A stretch of 43,758 nucleotides of DNA from Rhodospirillales bacterium. Lineage in GTDB: Bacteria; Pseudomonadota; Alphaproteobacteria; Rhodospirillales; Casp-alpha2. Shown in pieces: positions 32,987 through 41,833 of the stretch (the stretch's first letter is position 1; each line of letters begins with the position of its first letter). A model generated the notes under the pieces. That model saw nothing but the letters and a program-made list of their open reading frames with translations, searched no databases and was not told the DNA's origin. Location of the stretch: contig JABJGO010000099.1 of NCBI GenBank assembly GCA_018662225.1, forward strand, positions 1-43,758, in the 5' to 3' direction. Made by a program: the position numbers and the translations under genes.

Positions 32987-33967
32987 GTGCCCCATTACAT
33001 CATCCGTAACTTCCTGATCATATTTGGCATTCCGCTGGTGGCGTGGGGCATCCTGCACAGCTTTAACTGGTACGCCAATATGACCGAGCGCCATGATCTG
33101 GCGCCGCTGTCCGTGGAACGCGTTCAGTTCCCCCTGCATAATCCGTGGGGCGTGGGTGGGGTTAATCGGTTTGGTGCTCTTACCGCTCCTGAGCAAGCCC
33201 AGTTGATGGCGCTGCTGGATCGTTCGATCACGGCGCTGGACCCGTGGCTGGATGGTTTGGACCGGGACGGGTTTTCTCTGTTGTGCCTGGGCGAGAACCA
33301 TGACGGGCACCTGCGCAATCTGATGGCCTCGAAAATATTATCTCGGCTGCCCACGGATGCCTTGTTACTGGAAGGCCGGCGCACCGATGCGGCGCGGATT
33401 TTGCGCCACGTTCAAGCCCGCGACTATGTGCCCTTGCTTGGCCAGAATATCAGGCCTGTTGTTCTCGCCGCCAAGGCCGCGAACCCGGCGGTGCGAGTTT
33501 TGGGCATTGAAGAAACCCGACCGCAGTACGATGCCCGCTTCAATAGTCAGGGACAAGGCCGCGAGGCCTCTATTGAGCAAAACCTGCGCGCCGTTTACAA
33601 GCCGGGCAAGCGTCATATCGTGTTGTTCGGTGCCTTCCATTGCAGCCAACGCACCAAGCTCTACAGCCGCTTGATGGTGGCCCCGCCTGATACAACACCG
33701 ATGCTGAACATCCGCGTGACGCGGGAGCACATCGAAGCACCCATTGAAACATTCGTCTATTTTCTTGATGAAATCGGGTTCCTGGGTGATGGCCCGACGG
33801 GAGAATTGAGTGGCGATATTGTGATCACCGATACCGCGGCCCTGGCCACGTATTTTCGGCACTGGTTCCCGTTCTTTACGAGCAATGAGCTGGAACATTA
33901 CGGGGCCTTGGTTATTATGCGACCTCTGCGTTATCCCCCACCTCAGAAAGCCGCCCTGCCGTCATGA
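32987..33967 (+). CDS. Membrane-anchored GENH-motif protein (TIKI/ChaN/EreA-like fold), uncharacterised
   Basis: A 326-aa protein starting at GTG 32987. One N-terminal hydrophobic segment (NFLIIFGIPLVAWGILHSF) would anchor it. The core has LLCLGENHDGHLRNLMASKI, a TDALLLEGRR strand, and KRHIVLFGAFHCSQRTKLYSR. A GE-x-H motif plus a distant G-x-F-H motif recall TIKI/TraB, ChaN and erythromycin-esterase-like proteins, which share a metal- or haem-linked fold. I cannot name the reaction. Its stop overlaps the MATE exporter gene (ATGA at 33964-33967), so the two are coupled and may act on the same substrate. Confidence 0.6.
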   Translation: MPHYIIRNFLIIFGIPLVAWGILHSFNWYANMTERHDLAPLSVERVQFPLHNPWGVGGVNRFGALTAPEQAQLMALLDRSITALDPWLDGLDRDGFSLLCLGENHDGHLRNLMASKILSRLPTDALLLEGRRTDAARILRHVQARDYVPLLGQNIRPVVLAAKAANPAVRVLGIEETRPQYDARFNSQGQGREASIEQNLRAVYKPGKRHIVLFGAFHCSQRTKLYSRLMVAPPDTTPMLNIRVTREHIEAPIETFVYFLDEIGFLGDGPTGELSGDIVITDTAALATYFRHWFPFFTSNELEHYGALVIMRPLRYPPPQKAALPS

Positions 33968-35277
33968 AATTATCCGCGTGGAACAAGACCATCTGGCTGT
34001 TGGCCGGACCTATCATGCTCTCCAACATTTCAGTCCCTCTGCTGGGCATTGTGGATACCGCCGTGGTCGGCCAGTTGCCGGGCGCGCACTATATCGGTGC
34101 CGTGGCCGTGGGCGCGCAGATTTTTGCCATCATCTATTGGGGATTTGGATTCTTACGCATGGGCACGTCCGGTTTCACCGCGCAAGCGTTAGGGGCCGGT
34201 GACCTGGACGAAGTGCGCGCGTACCTGTTACGCGGGTTTGTGCTGTCCATTGTTGTGGGTGTGGCCGCTGTCGTTCTTCAGGCCCCGATCCTGTGGGCCT
34301 GCATGATGATGATCGGGGCCAGTGAGCAGGTCTCGGAACTGGCCGAGGCCTATTACAGCATCCGTATCTGGGGCGCGCCGTTTGTGTTCATGGGCTACGT
34401 GTTGCTGGGCTGGTTCGTGGGCATTCAGAACACCATCGCTATTCTGCTACTGCAAATGGGCATGAATTTGCTGAATATCACGCTGGATCTGGTGTTCGTG
34501 CTGGAATTCGGGTGGGGCGTAGAGGGCGTTGCCTATGCCACCGTTATATCCGAGGTCAGCGCCGCCGTGTTCGGCTGTTGGCTGGCGTTTTATAACGCGA
34601 ATAAACTGGGCGGTGCCTGGCGCACTGATCTGGTTAAACAATGGGACAAGCTGAAACAATTGTTGTTGCTGAACCGCGATATTCTGCTCAGAACGCTGTG
34701 TCTGGAAGCGGCGTTTGTCACCGTCACCGCCCTGGGTGCCCGTATGGGTGATACGGTATTGGCCGCCAATTCGGTGTTGTTCCTGTTTTTCGGATTGATG
34801 GCATATGGCCTGGATGGTTTTGCCCATGCTATTGAAACGCTGGCTGGACATGCTTATGGCGCACGGGACCGCGATCGTTTTCGCGGTGCGGTTTACGCGT
34901 CCAGCCTGTGGGCGGCGGTGTTTTCGGTACCTTTCTGTTTGGTGTTCTGGTTTTTTGGGGGCGAGATTATCGACCTACTCAGCGCCACACCTTCGGTACG
35001 CATGATGGCGCGGGAATACCTGATCTGGATTGCTATTCTACCGCTTATATCGGTCTGGAGCTTCTTGCTCGATGGCGTATTTTTTGGCATGACCCGTGGT
35101 CCGGACATGCGTAATGCCATGATCATATCGTTGATGATCTTTACCGTATCGGTCGTGGTGTTGGTGGAACAGTTCGCCAACCACGGTATCTGGATGGCCA
35201 TGACCATCTTCATGATAGCGCGTGCGGTCACATTGGGTTGGAAATATCCGGCGCTGGAAAGACTGTTCGAGCGCTAA
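33964..35277 (+). CDS. MATE family efflux transporter (DinF-like)
   Basis: A 437-aa polytopic protein. About 12 hydrophobic segments fit MATE. Recognisable regions are PIMLSNISVPLLGIVDTAVVG with the start MKLSAWNKTIWLLAG, FLRMGTSGFTAQALGAGD, a second half with LCLEAAFVTVTALGARMGD and YGLDGFAHAIETLAGHAYGARD. MATE pumps export cationic drugs or metabolites against Na+ or H+. It overlaps the upstream GENH-motif gene by four bases and ends 3 bp from a converging regulator gene. Confidence 0.93.
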   Translation: MKLSAWNKTIWLLAGPIMLSNISVPLLGIVDTAVVGQLPGAHYIGAVAVGAQIFAIIYWGFGFLRMGTSGFTAQALGAGDLDEVRAYLLRGFVLSIVVGVAAVVLQAPILWACMMMIGASEQVSELAEAYYSIRIWGAPFVFMGYVLLGWFVGIQNTIAILLLQMGMNLLNITLDLVFVLEFGWGVEGVAYATVISEVSAAVFGCWLAFYNANKLGGAWRTDLVKQWDKLKQLLLLNRDILLRTLCLEAAFVTVTALGARMGDTVLAANSVLFLFFGLMAYGLDGFAHAIETLAGHAYGARDRDRFRGAVYASSLWAAVFSVPFCLVFWFFGGEIIDLLSATPSVRMMAREYLIWIAILPLISVWSFLLDGVFFGMTRGPDMRNAMIISLMIFTVSVVVLVEQFANHGIWMAMTIFMIARAVTLGWKYPALERLFER

Positions 35278-35280
35278 AGA

Positions 35281-36405
35281 TTAGAGAACGACGCGGCGTT
35301 CTTCACTAGGCGTGCGTTTGAAATATTCGCGGTAGCATTTGGAAAAATGTGACGCCGACACGAACCCGCAGGCCAACGCCACATCCAGAATGGGCATGCT
35401 GGTTTGCAGCAGCATATACCGCGCCCGATCGAGCCTGAGTTTCAGATAATACCGGGTTGGGGCCTGATCCATATATTTACGGAACAGACGTTCCAGCTGG
35501 CGGGTGGACAGCCCCACATTGCTGGCCAGATCGCCACAGTTTAAAGGAGCCTCAAGATTTTCTTCCATCTCGCTGATCACCGCCAACAATTTGGGATGCG
35601 ATACCCCAAGCCGCGCCCTAAGCGCCATGCGCTGGCCTTCGCTGCCCTCGCGGATGCGGTGATGGATCATCTGATCGGCGGCGGCGGCGGCAACCTTATG
35701 CCCGGCGTGGCTGGTGATCAGGTGCAGCATCATATCGATAGCCGCCGTGCCCCCGGCGCAGGTATAACGCGTGCGGTCCACCTCATAGAGTTCGGCAATG
35801 ATCTCGATATCTGGAAATTCTTCGGCTAAGCTGGACAGGTTTTCCCAATGAATGGTGCACCGATATCCATTCAGCAATCCGGCCTTGGCCAGAATGTAGG
35901 CCCCGGTACACACCGCCCCCACCTGAGTGCCATGGGTCGAAAGACGACGCAGGTGCTTCAGGATACCGCCATCTGTGTGTTGTTGCACATCAAGGCCGGA
36001 ACACACGAATATCATGTCGAGCTTGCCAACATCTTCGAGCGGAGCCCCAACCTGCAGGTACATACCATTGCTGGCCATGACGGCCTCTCCATCAATGGAA
36101 TAGGTGGAAAATTCAAACACCGGCCGGTCGCCCACATAGTTGGCGTGACGCAAGGCCTCAACCGCCGACGCATAGGCGATCAGGGAGAAGTTCGTGACCA
36201 GAATAAATCCAACACGCCGCACAGCGACCGACCGGTCGATGGCGACCGGGTCCAGTACTCTGTTTTCAATCATCACGTCGTTGTTCAAATGCCGGGCATC
36301 CAGAATAATTGGTGGCAAGGGATTTGGCGGGATTCCACGGTAGTTCGCAACCACAAAATCAAGCTCTGCGTTTCGTAAGTATGTGCCATGTGGCGATAAT
36401 AACAA
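35281..36405 (-). CDS. GlxA family transcriptional regulator (DJ-1/PfpI plus AraC HTH), copy 1
   Basis: A 374-aa regulator. The amidase-like DJ-1/PfpI domain (about 60-250) reads RRVGFILVTNFSLIAYASAV, then VGAVCTGAYILAKAGLLNGY and CTIHWENLSSLAEEFPDI. The AraC helix-turn-helix pair follows: CGDLASNVGLSTRQLERLFR and MPILDVALACGFVSASHFSK. The start is uncertain; ATG at 36273 would remove 44 poorly conserved residues. GlxA/GbdR/CdhR-type activators control glycine betaine, carnitine, arginine and related catabolism. It is divergent from a paralogous regulator (36495-37481) across only 89 bp. Confidence 0.92.
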   Translation of the reverse strand: MLLSPHGTYLRNAELDFVVANYRGIPPNPLPPIILDARHLNNDVMIENRVLDPVAIDRSVAVRRVGFILVTNFSLIAYASAVEALRHANYVGDRPVFEFSTYSIDGEAVMASNGMYLQVGAPLEDVGKLDMIFVCSGLDVQQHTDGGILKHLRRLSTHGTQVGAVCTGAYILAKAGLLNGYRCTIHWENLSSLAEEFPDIEIIAELYEVDRTRYTCAGGTAAIDMMLHLITSHAGHKVAAAAADQMIHHRIREGSEGQRMALRARLGVSHPKLLAVISEMEENLEAPLNCGDLASNVGLSTRQLERLFRKYMDQAPTRYYLKLRLDRARYMLLQTSMPILDVALACGFVSASHFSKCYREYFKRTPSEERRVVL

Positions 36406-36494
36406 ATACAGAAGACTTGAGCGACGTCAAATTGCTGGATTGCGACCACCGAATTCTCTAAATTTGATCCACGTTATTTGGATGGTGACCTAAG

Positions 36495-37481
36495 ATGTTG
36501 AGTGATCCCCCCCCTGATGGGCCGCAAAAGGTCGGGTTTTTGCTGATACCACAATTTCCGCTGTTCTCGTTCACAGCGGCGGTAGAGCCTTTACGCTCGG
36601 CCAATCGCATGAGCGGACAGGAACTCTACGCGTGGGAGATATTCTCGGCCGACGGAGAGCCCATTGTTTCAAGCAGCGGCATTATGCTGGTCGCAGACAA
36701 GAGCATTCAGGATGTGGGAGATTGCCCCGCCCTGATCGTTTGTGCCGGTATTGATCCGCAGGACTATACAGAAAAGAAGACGTTTTCCTGCCTGCGCCAA
36801 CTTTCCCGGCATGGCAGCCACATCGGTGGCATTTCGGGTGGGGCCTATGTTTTGGCCAGAGCCGGCCTTCTGAATGACCACCGCTGCACCATCCATTGGG
36901 AATACCTCACCGGGTTTTCAGAGGAGTTTCCCGATATTGATGTGACGACCAAGCTATACGAAATTGATCGAACCATGTTTACATCCGCAGGGGCCGGGGC
37001 CACGTTGGATATGATGCTGCACCTCATCGCGCAACAGCACGGTCACGACCTGAGCGTTGCCGTCGCCGAGCAATTCTCACATATCGGTAGCAACGATCCT
37101 GACGCCCCGCAACGCATGCCAGTTCGAAGGCGCCTGCGGATCAGCCATCCTAAGCTTATCGCCGTTATCGAGCAGATGGAGGCCAATCTGGAAGACCCCA
37201 TTGAACGGGATGGTCTGGCCCTCAGTGTGGGTCTATCCGTCCGCCAGGTAGAACGGCTATTCATAAAATACTTGAACACCACGCCAGCACGATATTACAT
37301 GGATTTAAGGCTGAAACGTGCTCAAATGTTGCTGTCACAGACAGCTATGTCTATTCTGGATGTGTCGGTTGCTTGCGGTTTCGTTTCAGCGTCACATTTT
37401 TCGAAATCGTACCGTGAGAAGTTTGATCACCCACCCCGTCAAGAACGCGCGCCCGTTGGGCGAGAATTGGGAATTATATAA
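36495..37481 (+). CDS. GlxA family transcriptional regulator (DJ-1/PfpI plus AraC HTH), copy 2
   Basis: A 328-aa paralogue of the divergent neighbour. The DJ-1/PfpI part includes KVGFLLIPQFPLFSFTAAVEPL, GGISGGAYVLARAGLLNDHR and CTIHWEYLTGFSEEFPDI; note Ser-Gly where copy 1 has Cys-Thr at the nucleophile-elbow position. The C-terminal HTH contains LALSVGLSVRQVERLFIKY and ILDVSVACGFVSASHFSK. It is followed one base later by the Asp/Glu-racemase-family gene and then the M24 gene on the same strand, so it likely regulates them. Confidence 0.92.
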   Translation: MLSDPPPDGPQKVGFLLIPQFPLFSFTAAVEPLRSANRMSGQELYAWEIFSADGEPIVSSSGIMLVADKSIQDVGDCPALIVCAGIDPQDYTEKKTFSCLRQLSRHGSHIGGISGGAYVLARAGLLNDHRCTIHWEYLTGFSEEFPDIDVTTKLYEIDRTMFTSAGAGATLDMMLHLIAQQHGHDLSVAVAEQFSHIGSNDPDAPQRMPVRRRLRISHPKLIAVIEQMEANLEDPIERDGLALSVGLSVRQVERLFIKYLNTTPARYYMDLRLKRAQMLLSQTAMSILDVSVACGFVSASHFSKSYREKFDHPPRQERAPVGRELGII

Positions 37482-37482
37482 C

Positions 37483-38280
37483 ATGAACCAGATAAACGCG
37501 AAAACGGACGACACCGTTTGCCCGAGCCCCACACGTAATTATACCCCTAACCGCTTACCCGGCACGCGCGCGCGCATTGGCCTAATTGTTCTGTCCTCGG
37601 ATCCATCAAGCGAGCCAGAATGGCGCGATATGGCACAGGCGGGCGGTACTGATATCGCCATCCATATATCCCGCATCCAGTACAATTCGAACTGCACGCC
37701 CGAGGACCTGCGGGCCATGGCCTCAGATATGACCCGCGCGGCTGCAATGTTGCCACAGAGTCTGCAACTGGATGCTATTGCCTATAGCTGCACGTCCGGC
37801 ACGGTCGCCATTGGACACCAAGAGGTGGTTGATCGTATTCAGGCTGCCCATCCAGGCATCCCGGTTGCGACACCGATCTCGGGTGCTGCGGGTGCGTTGA
37901 AGCATTTCGGGGCCTCGAATGTTGCCGTGGTGACGCCCTACACAGATCTGGTCAACGACACCATCCAGGCTTACCTGGAAAACGAAGGCTTGAACATTAC
38001 CGGCATTAATGGATTTTCGCTCACCCGTGACGTGGATATGGCTTGCGTGCCCGTCGAGGCCATTCTGGAAGCTGCACAGGAGTCCATCACGTCAGAAACC
38101 GAGGCGCTATTTTTGTCCTGCACCGCGTTGATTGTGGTGAAAGACATCCCATGGCTGGAAGAAAAGCTGGGCATGCCTGTTATTTCCAGTAACCAGGCTA
38201 TGTTGTGGGAAACCTTGAAGTCTGTCGGTTACGATAAGCCCTTAAGCGGGTTTGGTCGCATCCTGGAATCACTTGGTTAA
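37483..38280 (+). CDS. Aspartate/glutamate racemase superfamily protein (EutA/maleate isomerase-like)
   Basis: A 265-aa protein. The ATG at 37483 comes just after the regulator stop. The two active-site cysteines of the superfamily are seen in IAYSCTSGTVAIG and ALFLSCTALIVVKDIPWLE; TPISGAAGALKHFGASNVAVVTPYTDLVND is the typical second-domain start. Maleate isomerases, arylmalonate decarboxylases and EutA of ectoine-utilisation operons share this pattern. Here it precedes an ectoine-hydrolase-like gene by 34 bp, which favours the EutA-like reading. EutB, EutC and EutE counterparts are not in the window. Confidence 0.82.
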   Translation: MNQINAKTDDTVCPSPTRNYTPNRLPGTRARIGLIVLSSDPSSEPEWRDMAQAGGTDIAIHISRIQYNSNCTPEDLRAMASDMTRAAAMLPQSLQLDAIAYSCTSGTVAIGHQEVVDRIQAAHPGIPVATPISGAAGALKHFGASNVAVVTPYTDLVNDTIQAYLENEGLNITGINGFSLTRDVDMACVPVEAILEAAQESITSETEALFLSCTALIVVKDIPWLEEKLGMPVISSNQAMLWETLKSVGYDKPLSGFGRILESLG

Positions 38281-38314
38281 CGACTCACATTTTTTTTCGA
38301 AAGTTCCAAATACC

Positions 38315-39499
38315 ATGACTGATAAAGCCCTGCCTTTTGGCATTGCCGAGTTTCAAACGCGCCTGCAAAATACCAAAGCCAGCATGGAATCGCGCGGTAT
38401 CGACATTCTGGTCGCCGCAGATCCCGCCAACATGAATTACCTGACGGGGTATGACGGCTGGTCGTTCTATACTCCACAGGTGGTGATTGTCGCCAAAGAC
38501 CTGGACCAGCCCATCTGTATTGTTCGCCAGATGGATGTGAACGGCGGTCGGGTGACCACGTACCTTGATGACAACAACATGATCGGCTTTCCTGATACCT
38601 ATGTGCAATCAACCGAATGCCATCCCATGGACTGGATTGCCGAAGAAATGGGGCGTCGCGGGATCGACAAGGGCGTCATCGGCGTTGAGATGGATGCTTA
38701 TTACTATTCCGCCGCAAGTCACGCAGCGCTCGTCCGTGGCCTACCCAATGCCACCATGGTGGATGCTACTTCGCTGGTAAACTGGGTCCGTGTTGTGAAA
38801 TCGGCCCAGGAGATTGAATACATGCGCCGTGCGGCCCGTATTGTTGAGAAAACAATGCGGATTGCCTACGACATGATCGAGCCCGGTGTACGCCAATGTG
38901 ACGCGGCAGCCGCCATCTATCAGTCGGAGATTTCCGGCACGCCAGAATTTGGTGGCGATTACACATCGCTTGTTCCGTTGCTGCCGACCGGGGTTGGCAC
39001 GTCCACCCCTCACCTCACCTGGACTGATCAGCCATTCGTGTCTGGTGAAGCCACTATTCTGGAAATTGGCGGCGCGCACCGGCACTATCATTGTCCCATG
39101 GCCCGCACCATGCATCTGGGCAAGCCTCCTCAGAAACTTGCCGACACAAGTGAGGTGGTCGTCGAAGGGATCGCTGCGGCCCTGGATACAGTGAAACCGG
39201 GTGCGCTCTGTGAAGATGTAGAAGCCGCTTGGCGTCATTCCATAGCCAAGCACGGGTTATCCAAAGATTCCCGCCTTGGCTATTCAACGGGCGTTAACTA
39301 TCCACCCGATTGGGGTGAGCACACCCTGAGCCTCAGGCAGGGCGACAAGACGGTTCTGCAACCCAATATGACCATTCACCTTATCGCCGGCATCTGGATG
39401 GATGACTGGGGTATTGAGATCAGTGAATGCTTCCGCGTATCCGAAGACGGGTGTGAGAAATTCTGCGACTTCCCGGAGCCATTGTTTGTCAAAGACTGA
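38315..39499 (+). CDS. M24 family hydrolase, ectoine hydrolase (DoeA/EutD)-like
   Basis: A 394-aa protein of the M24/creatinase fold. The start ATG at 38315 gives MTDKALPFGIAEFQTRL, the usual beginning of DoeA-type proteins. The N-terminal domain shows AADPANMNYLTGYDGWSFY; the catalytic domain shows VKSAQEIEYMRRAARIVE, GGDYTSLVPLLPTGVGT, TPHLTWTDQPF, HRHYHCPMARTMHLG and NYPPDWGEHTLSLRQGD. The match to ectoine hydrolase is strong by motif order. DoeA opens the ectoine ring to N-acetyl-diaminobutyrate isomers. The later steps (deacetylase, transaminase) are missing locally, so a related substrate is possible. A terminator follows at 39521. Confidence 0.85.
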   Translation: MTDKALPFGIAEFQTRLQNTKASMESRGIDILVAADPANMNYLTGYDGWSFYTPQVVIVAKDLDQPICIVRQMDVNGGRVTTYLDDNNMIGFPDTYVQSTECHPMDWIAEEMGRRGIDKGVIGVEMDAYYYSAASHAALVRGLPNATMVDATSLVNWVRVVKSAQEIEYMRRAARIVEKTMRIAYDMIEPGVRQCDAAAAIYQSEISGTPEFGGDYTSLVPLLPTGVGTSTPHLTWTDQPFVSGEATILEIGGAHRHYHCPMARTMHLGKPPQKLADTSEVVVEGIAAALDTVKPGALCEDVEAAWRHSIAKHGLSKDSRLGYSTGVNYPPDWGEHTLSLRQGDKTVLQPNMTIHLIAGIWMDDWGIEISECFRVSEDGCEKFCDFPEPLFVKD

Positions 39500-39520
39500 C
39501 AAGAACAGAGACCTAAAACA

Positions 39521-39551
39521 AAAACGCCCCGGAGAATATCCGGGGCGTTTT
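39521..39551. terminator. Bidirectional rho-independent terminator
   Basis: AAAACGCCCCGGA at 39521-39533 pairs perfectly with TCCGGGGCGTTTT at 39539-39551, with T-rich sequence after it on the plus strand and A-rich sequence before it. It separates the converging M24 and permease genes and can serve both. Confidence 0.93.
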
Positions 39552-39577
39552 TTATTGGTTGAACAATCGTCGTAACA

Positions 39578-40462
39578 CTAGTGCGGTGTAATACCGCGAA
39601 TGCGTTCCGTACGGCGACGAAGCATTTCCACCGTGGTCAGCAGGATAATCGAGAAGATCACAAGAACCGTGGCCACAGACAGGATTGTCGGACTGATTTC
39701 CTGACGGATACCGGCCCACATCTGTTTCGGCAAGGTCACCACTTCCGGGCCACCGATGAACAGCATAACCACAACCTCATCAAATGAAGTGATGAAGGCA
39801 AACAAACCGCCTGAAATAATACCGGGCAAAATCAACGGCATCATGACTTGGAAGAAGTTTCGCGTCGGCGAACCACCTAAGCTAGCCGCCGCCCGCATCA
39901 AGCTGTGATCGAAACCAACCAGCGTGGCTGTCACCGTAATGACAACAAAGGGAATACCCAAAATTGTATGAGCGAGAATAAGGCCTGTGAATGTTCCGAC
40001 CAAACCCCAGGCTGAGAAAAACATGAACATACCGGAAGCTGTAATGATCAGCGGTACAATCATGGGCGAAATCATCAGTGCTGTAAGGGCTTTTTGATAA
40101 GGCATGGAAGGCCGGCTAAGCCCCAGCGAGGCCAATGTGCCGAGAACCACGGAACACAGTGTAGCAAAAACAGCAATAATAAGGCTGTTGGCCGCACCAT
40201 CTTTCCATTTATCAGAACACACCGTTGTAATCGTAGGATCAGAACAATCACCAATCATGATCTTGTACCAGCGAAGCGAAAAGGCGTCCGGATCAAGGGC
40301 CAACATCTCGGGTGTGAAGTTCAGAAAAGCACTGGACGTGAATGACAGCGGAATAACGGCCACTAATGGTGCCACCAGGAAAAACAGAACAAGTGCGCTG
40401 AATCCAAGATAACAATAATGCCCGAACCGCTGAAACGGTGTTTTATATTTAGGAAGAGCCAT
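39578..40462 (-). CDS. Spermidine/putrescine-type ABC transporter permease (PotC-like)
   Basis: A 294-aa inner-membrane permease with six predicted TM segments. The cytoplasmic coupling loop contains the EAA-type motif RAAASLGGSPTRNFFQVMMPLILPGI. The first periplasmic loop (about 75-95) has an inserted GDCSDPTITTVCSDKW stretch with two Cys, longer than in E. coli PotC. It ends the minus-strand order potA-potD-potB-potC and follows potB by 6 bp. The substrate is inferred only at class level (polyamine/opine/solute). Confidence 0.9.
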   Translation of the reverse strand: MALPKYKTPFQRFGHYCYLGFSALVLFFLVAPLVAVIPLSFTSSAFLNFTPEMLALDPDAFSLRWYKIMIGDCSDPTITTVCSDKWKDGAANSLIIAVFATLCSVVLGTLASLGLSRPSMPYQKALTALMISPMIVPLIITASGMFMFFSAWGLVGTFTGLILAHTILGIPFVVITVTATLVGFDHSLMRAAASLGGSPTRNFFQVMMPLILPGIISGGLFAFITSFDEVVVMLFIGGPEVVTLPKQMWAGIRQEISPTILSVATVLVIFSIILLTTVEMLRRRTERIRGITPH

Positions 40463-40468
40463 TATTCG

Positions 40469-41740
40469 TTACCCCATCTTCATGCCGGCGGAGCCGGTCA
40501 GCTTGTCGTACAACCAGTACAGCACGAGGATACCAGTCAAAAGAATGAGCCCCATGGCAGATGCCAGTCCCCAGTTCAGGGAGGTCTGCATGTGATAGGC
40601 CACCATGTTACCAATCAGTCGCCCATCCTTACCACCAACCAATTCTGGCGTGATGTAGTAACCGATGGCGACGATAAAGACGAGAATGACGCCAGCACCA
40701 ACACCGGGTAGAGATTGCGGGATATACACCCGTATAAAGGCCAGAGACGGAGCCGCGCCCAGATTCTGGGCCGCTTTCATATAGTTGGGTGAAATGCCCT
40801 TCATCACGCTGTACATGGGCAAAATCATGAATGGTAACAAAATCTGCGTCATCACAATGATCGTACCGGTAAAGTTATACATCATGGCAAGTCGGTTCTC
40901 ATCCGAGACCAGGCCTATCAACACGAAGAAATTATTCACCACGCCTTCCTGTTGTAACATGATCATCCAGGCCACGATCCGAACCAGCAGTGAAGTCCAG
41001 AACGGCATGAGCACACAAATCATTAACAGGTTACTGATCCGCAATGGCAATGTTGCCAGCAAGTAAGCGACCGGATAGCCCAATAATACACAGAAGAAAG
41101 TCACCATCATACTGACGACAAATGTACGCCACCAAAGCAGATTATAAACTTGCCTGTTTTCCGGTTGGCTAATGATATCTTTGTTGCCATCAAAACGCAG
41201 GTCGAATGAATTGAGATAATAGCCAAGCGTATAATTATCGGCCATAGCGCCCAGAGACTGCCAATACTTAATCTCGCCCCACCGCTTATGAGCTTTAATC
41301 ATGGCCTCTTTATAAGGGCCGCTGTCAATTTTCTTGAATTCTCGTTTTGATTTCTTAACCAGACTACGCCAACCAGATACTTCGTAATTCATGCGGATCG
41401 TCGCACGGCCAAGCAACGTCTTATCGGCGGTTGTTACATCCAGGAACATGGCTTCGTACAGATCTTCGCCGGGTAGGTCGCTCTGATCCCATTGATCAAA
41501 GAGTTCGAAGGTACGCGGCAGGAACTCGTTGACCAGCTTATCATCAATACTACGAGTCATCAGTTGCCCAATGGGGATAATGAACATGATCATCAGAAAG
41601 GCAAATGCGGGCAGGACAAGCAGAGAAGCCTGTATCTTACTGCGAACGAGCGACTTTCGAAGGCTATCCTTCAGCGGTGTACCGTCGGCCGTTAAAATCT
41701 GTTCTGATGTTGCTGTGGTCATGAACTGATGCCAATCCAA
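40469..41740 (-). CDS. Spermidine/putrescine-type ABC transporter permease (PotB-like) with large periplasmic insertion
   Basis: A 423-aa permease, about 120-130 residues longer than a typical PotB. The first TM is about residues 35-58. The extra region (about 60-200) is charged, with RSLVKKSKREFKKIDSGPYK and KRWGEIKYWQSLGAMADNY, and would lie in the periplasm before the core TM bundle. The core has FWTSLLVRIVAWMIMLQ and the EAA loop MKAAQNLGAAPSLAFIRVYI. The insertion may contact the binding protein or add substrate specificity. It lies 93 bp after potD, with a hairpin between them. Confidence 0.9.
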   Translation of the reverse strand: MDWHQFMTTATSEQILTADGTPLKDSLRKSLVRSKIQASLLVLPAFAFLMIMFIIPIGQLMTRSIDDKLVNEFLPRTFELFDQWDQSDLPGEDLYEAMFLDVTTADKTLLGRATIRMNYEVSGWRSLVKKSKREFKKIDSGPYKEAMIKAHKRWGEIKYWQSLGAMADNYTLGYYLNSFDLRFDGNKDIISQPENRQVYNLLWWRTFVVSMMVTFFCVLLGYPVAYLLATLPLRISNLLMICVLMPFWTSLLVRIVAWMIMLQQEGVVNNFFVLIGLVSDENRLAMMYNFTGTIIVMTQILLPFMILPMYSVMKGISPNYMKAAQNLGAAPSLAFIRVYIPQSLPGVGAGVILVFIVAIGYYITPELVGGKDGRLIGNMVAYHMQTSLNWGLASAMGLILLTGILVLYWLYDKLTGSAGMKMG

Positions 41741-41783
41741 AATCTACAAATAAATAAACTTACAAATTAAAGAAACCAGGGGC

Positions 41784-41811
41784 CGGGTCGGACGTATAAA
41801 CGCCCGACCCG
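41784..41811 (-). promoter_or_regulatory. Intercistronic hairpin between the binding-protein and permease genes
   Basis: CGGGTCGG at 41784-41791 pairs perfectly with CCGACCCG at 41804-41811 around a 12-nt loop. It stands just after the binding-protein stop and before potB. Such stem-loops commonly stabilise the binding-protein mRNA segment so that it is made in excess of the permeases. No long T-run follows, so it is probably not a full terminator. Confidence 0.6.
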
Positions 41812-41833
41812 AAACCTGTTTAGTCACTCGAGA

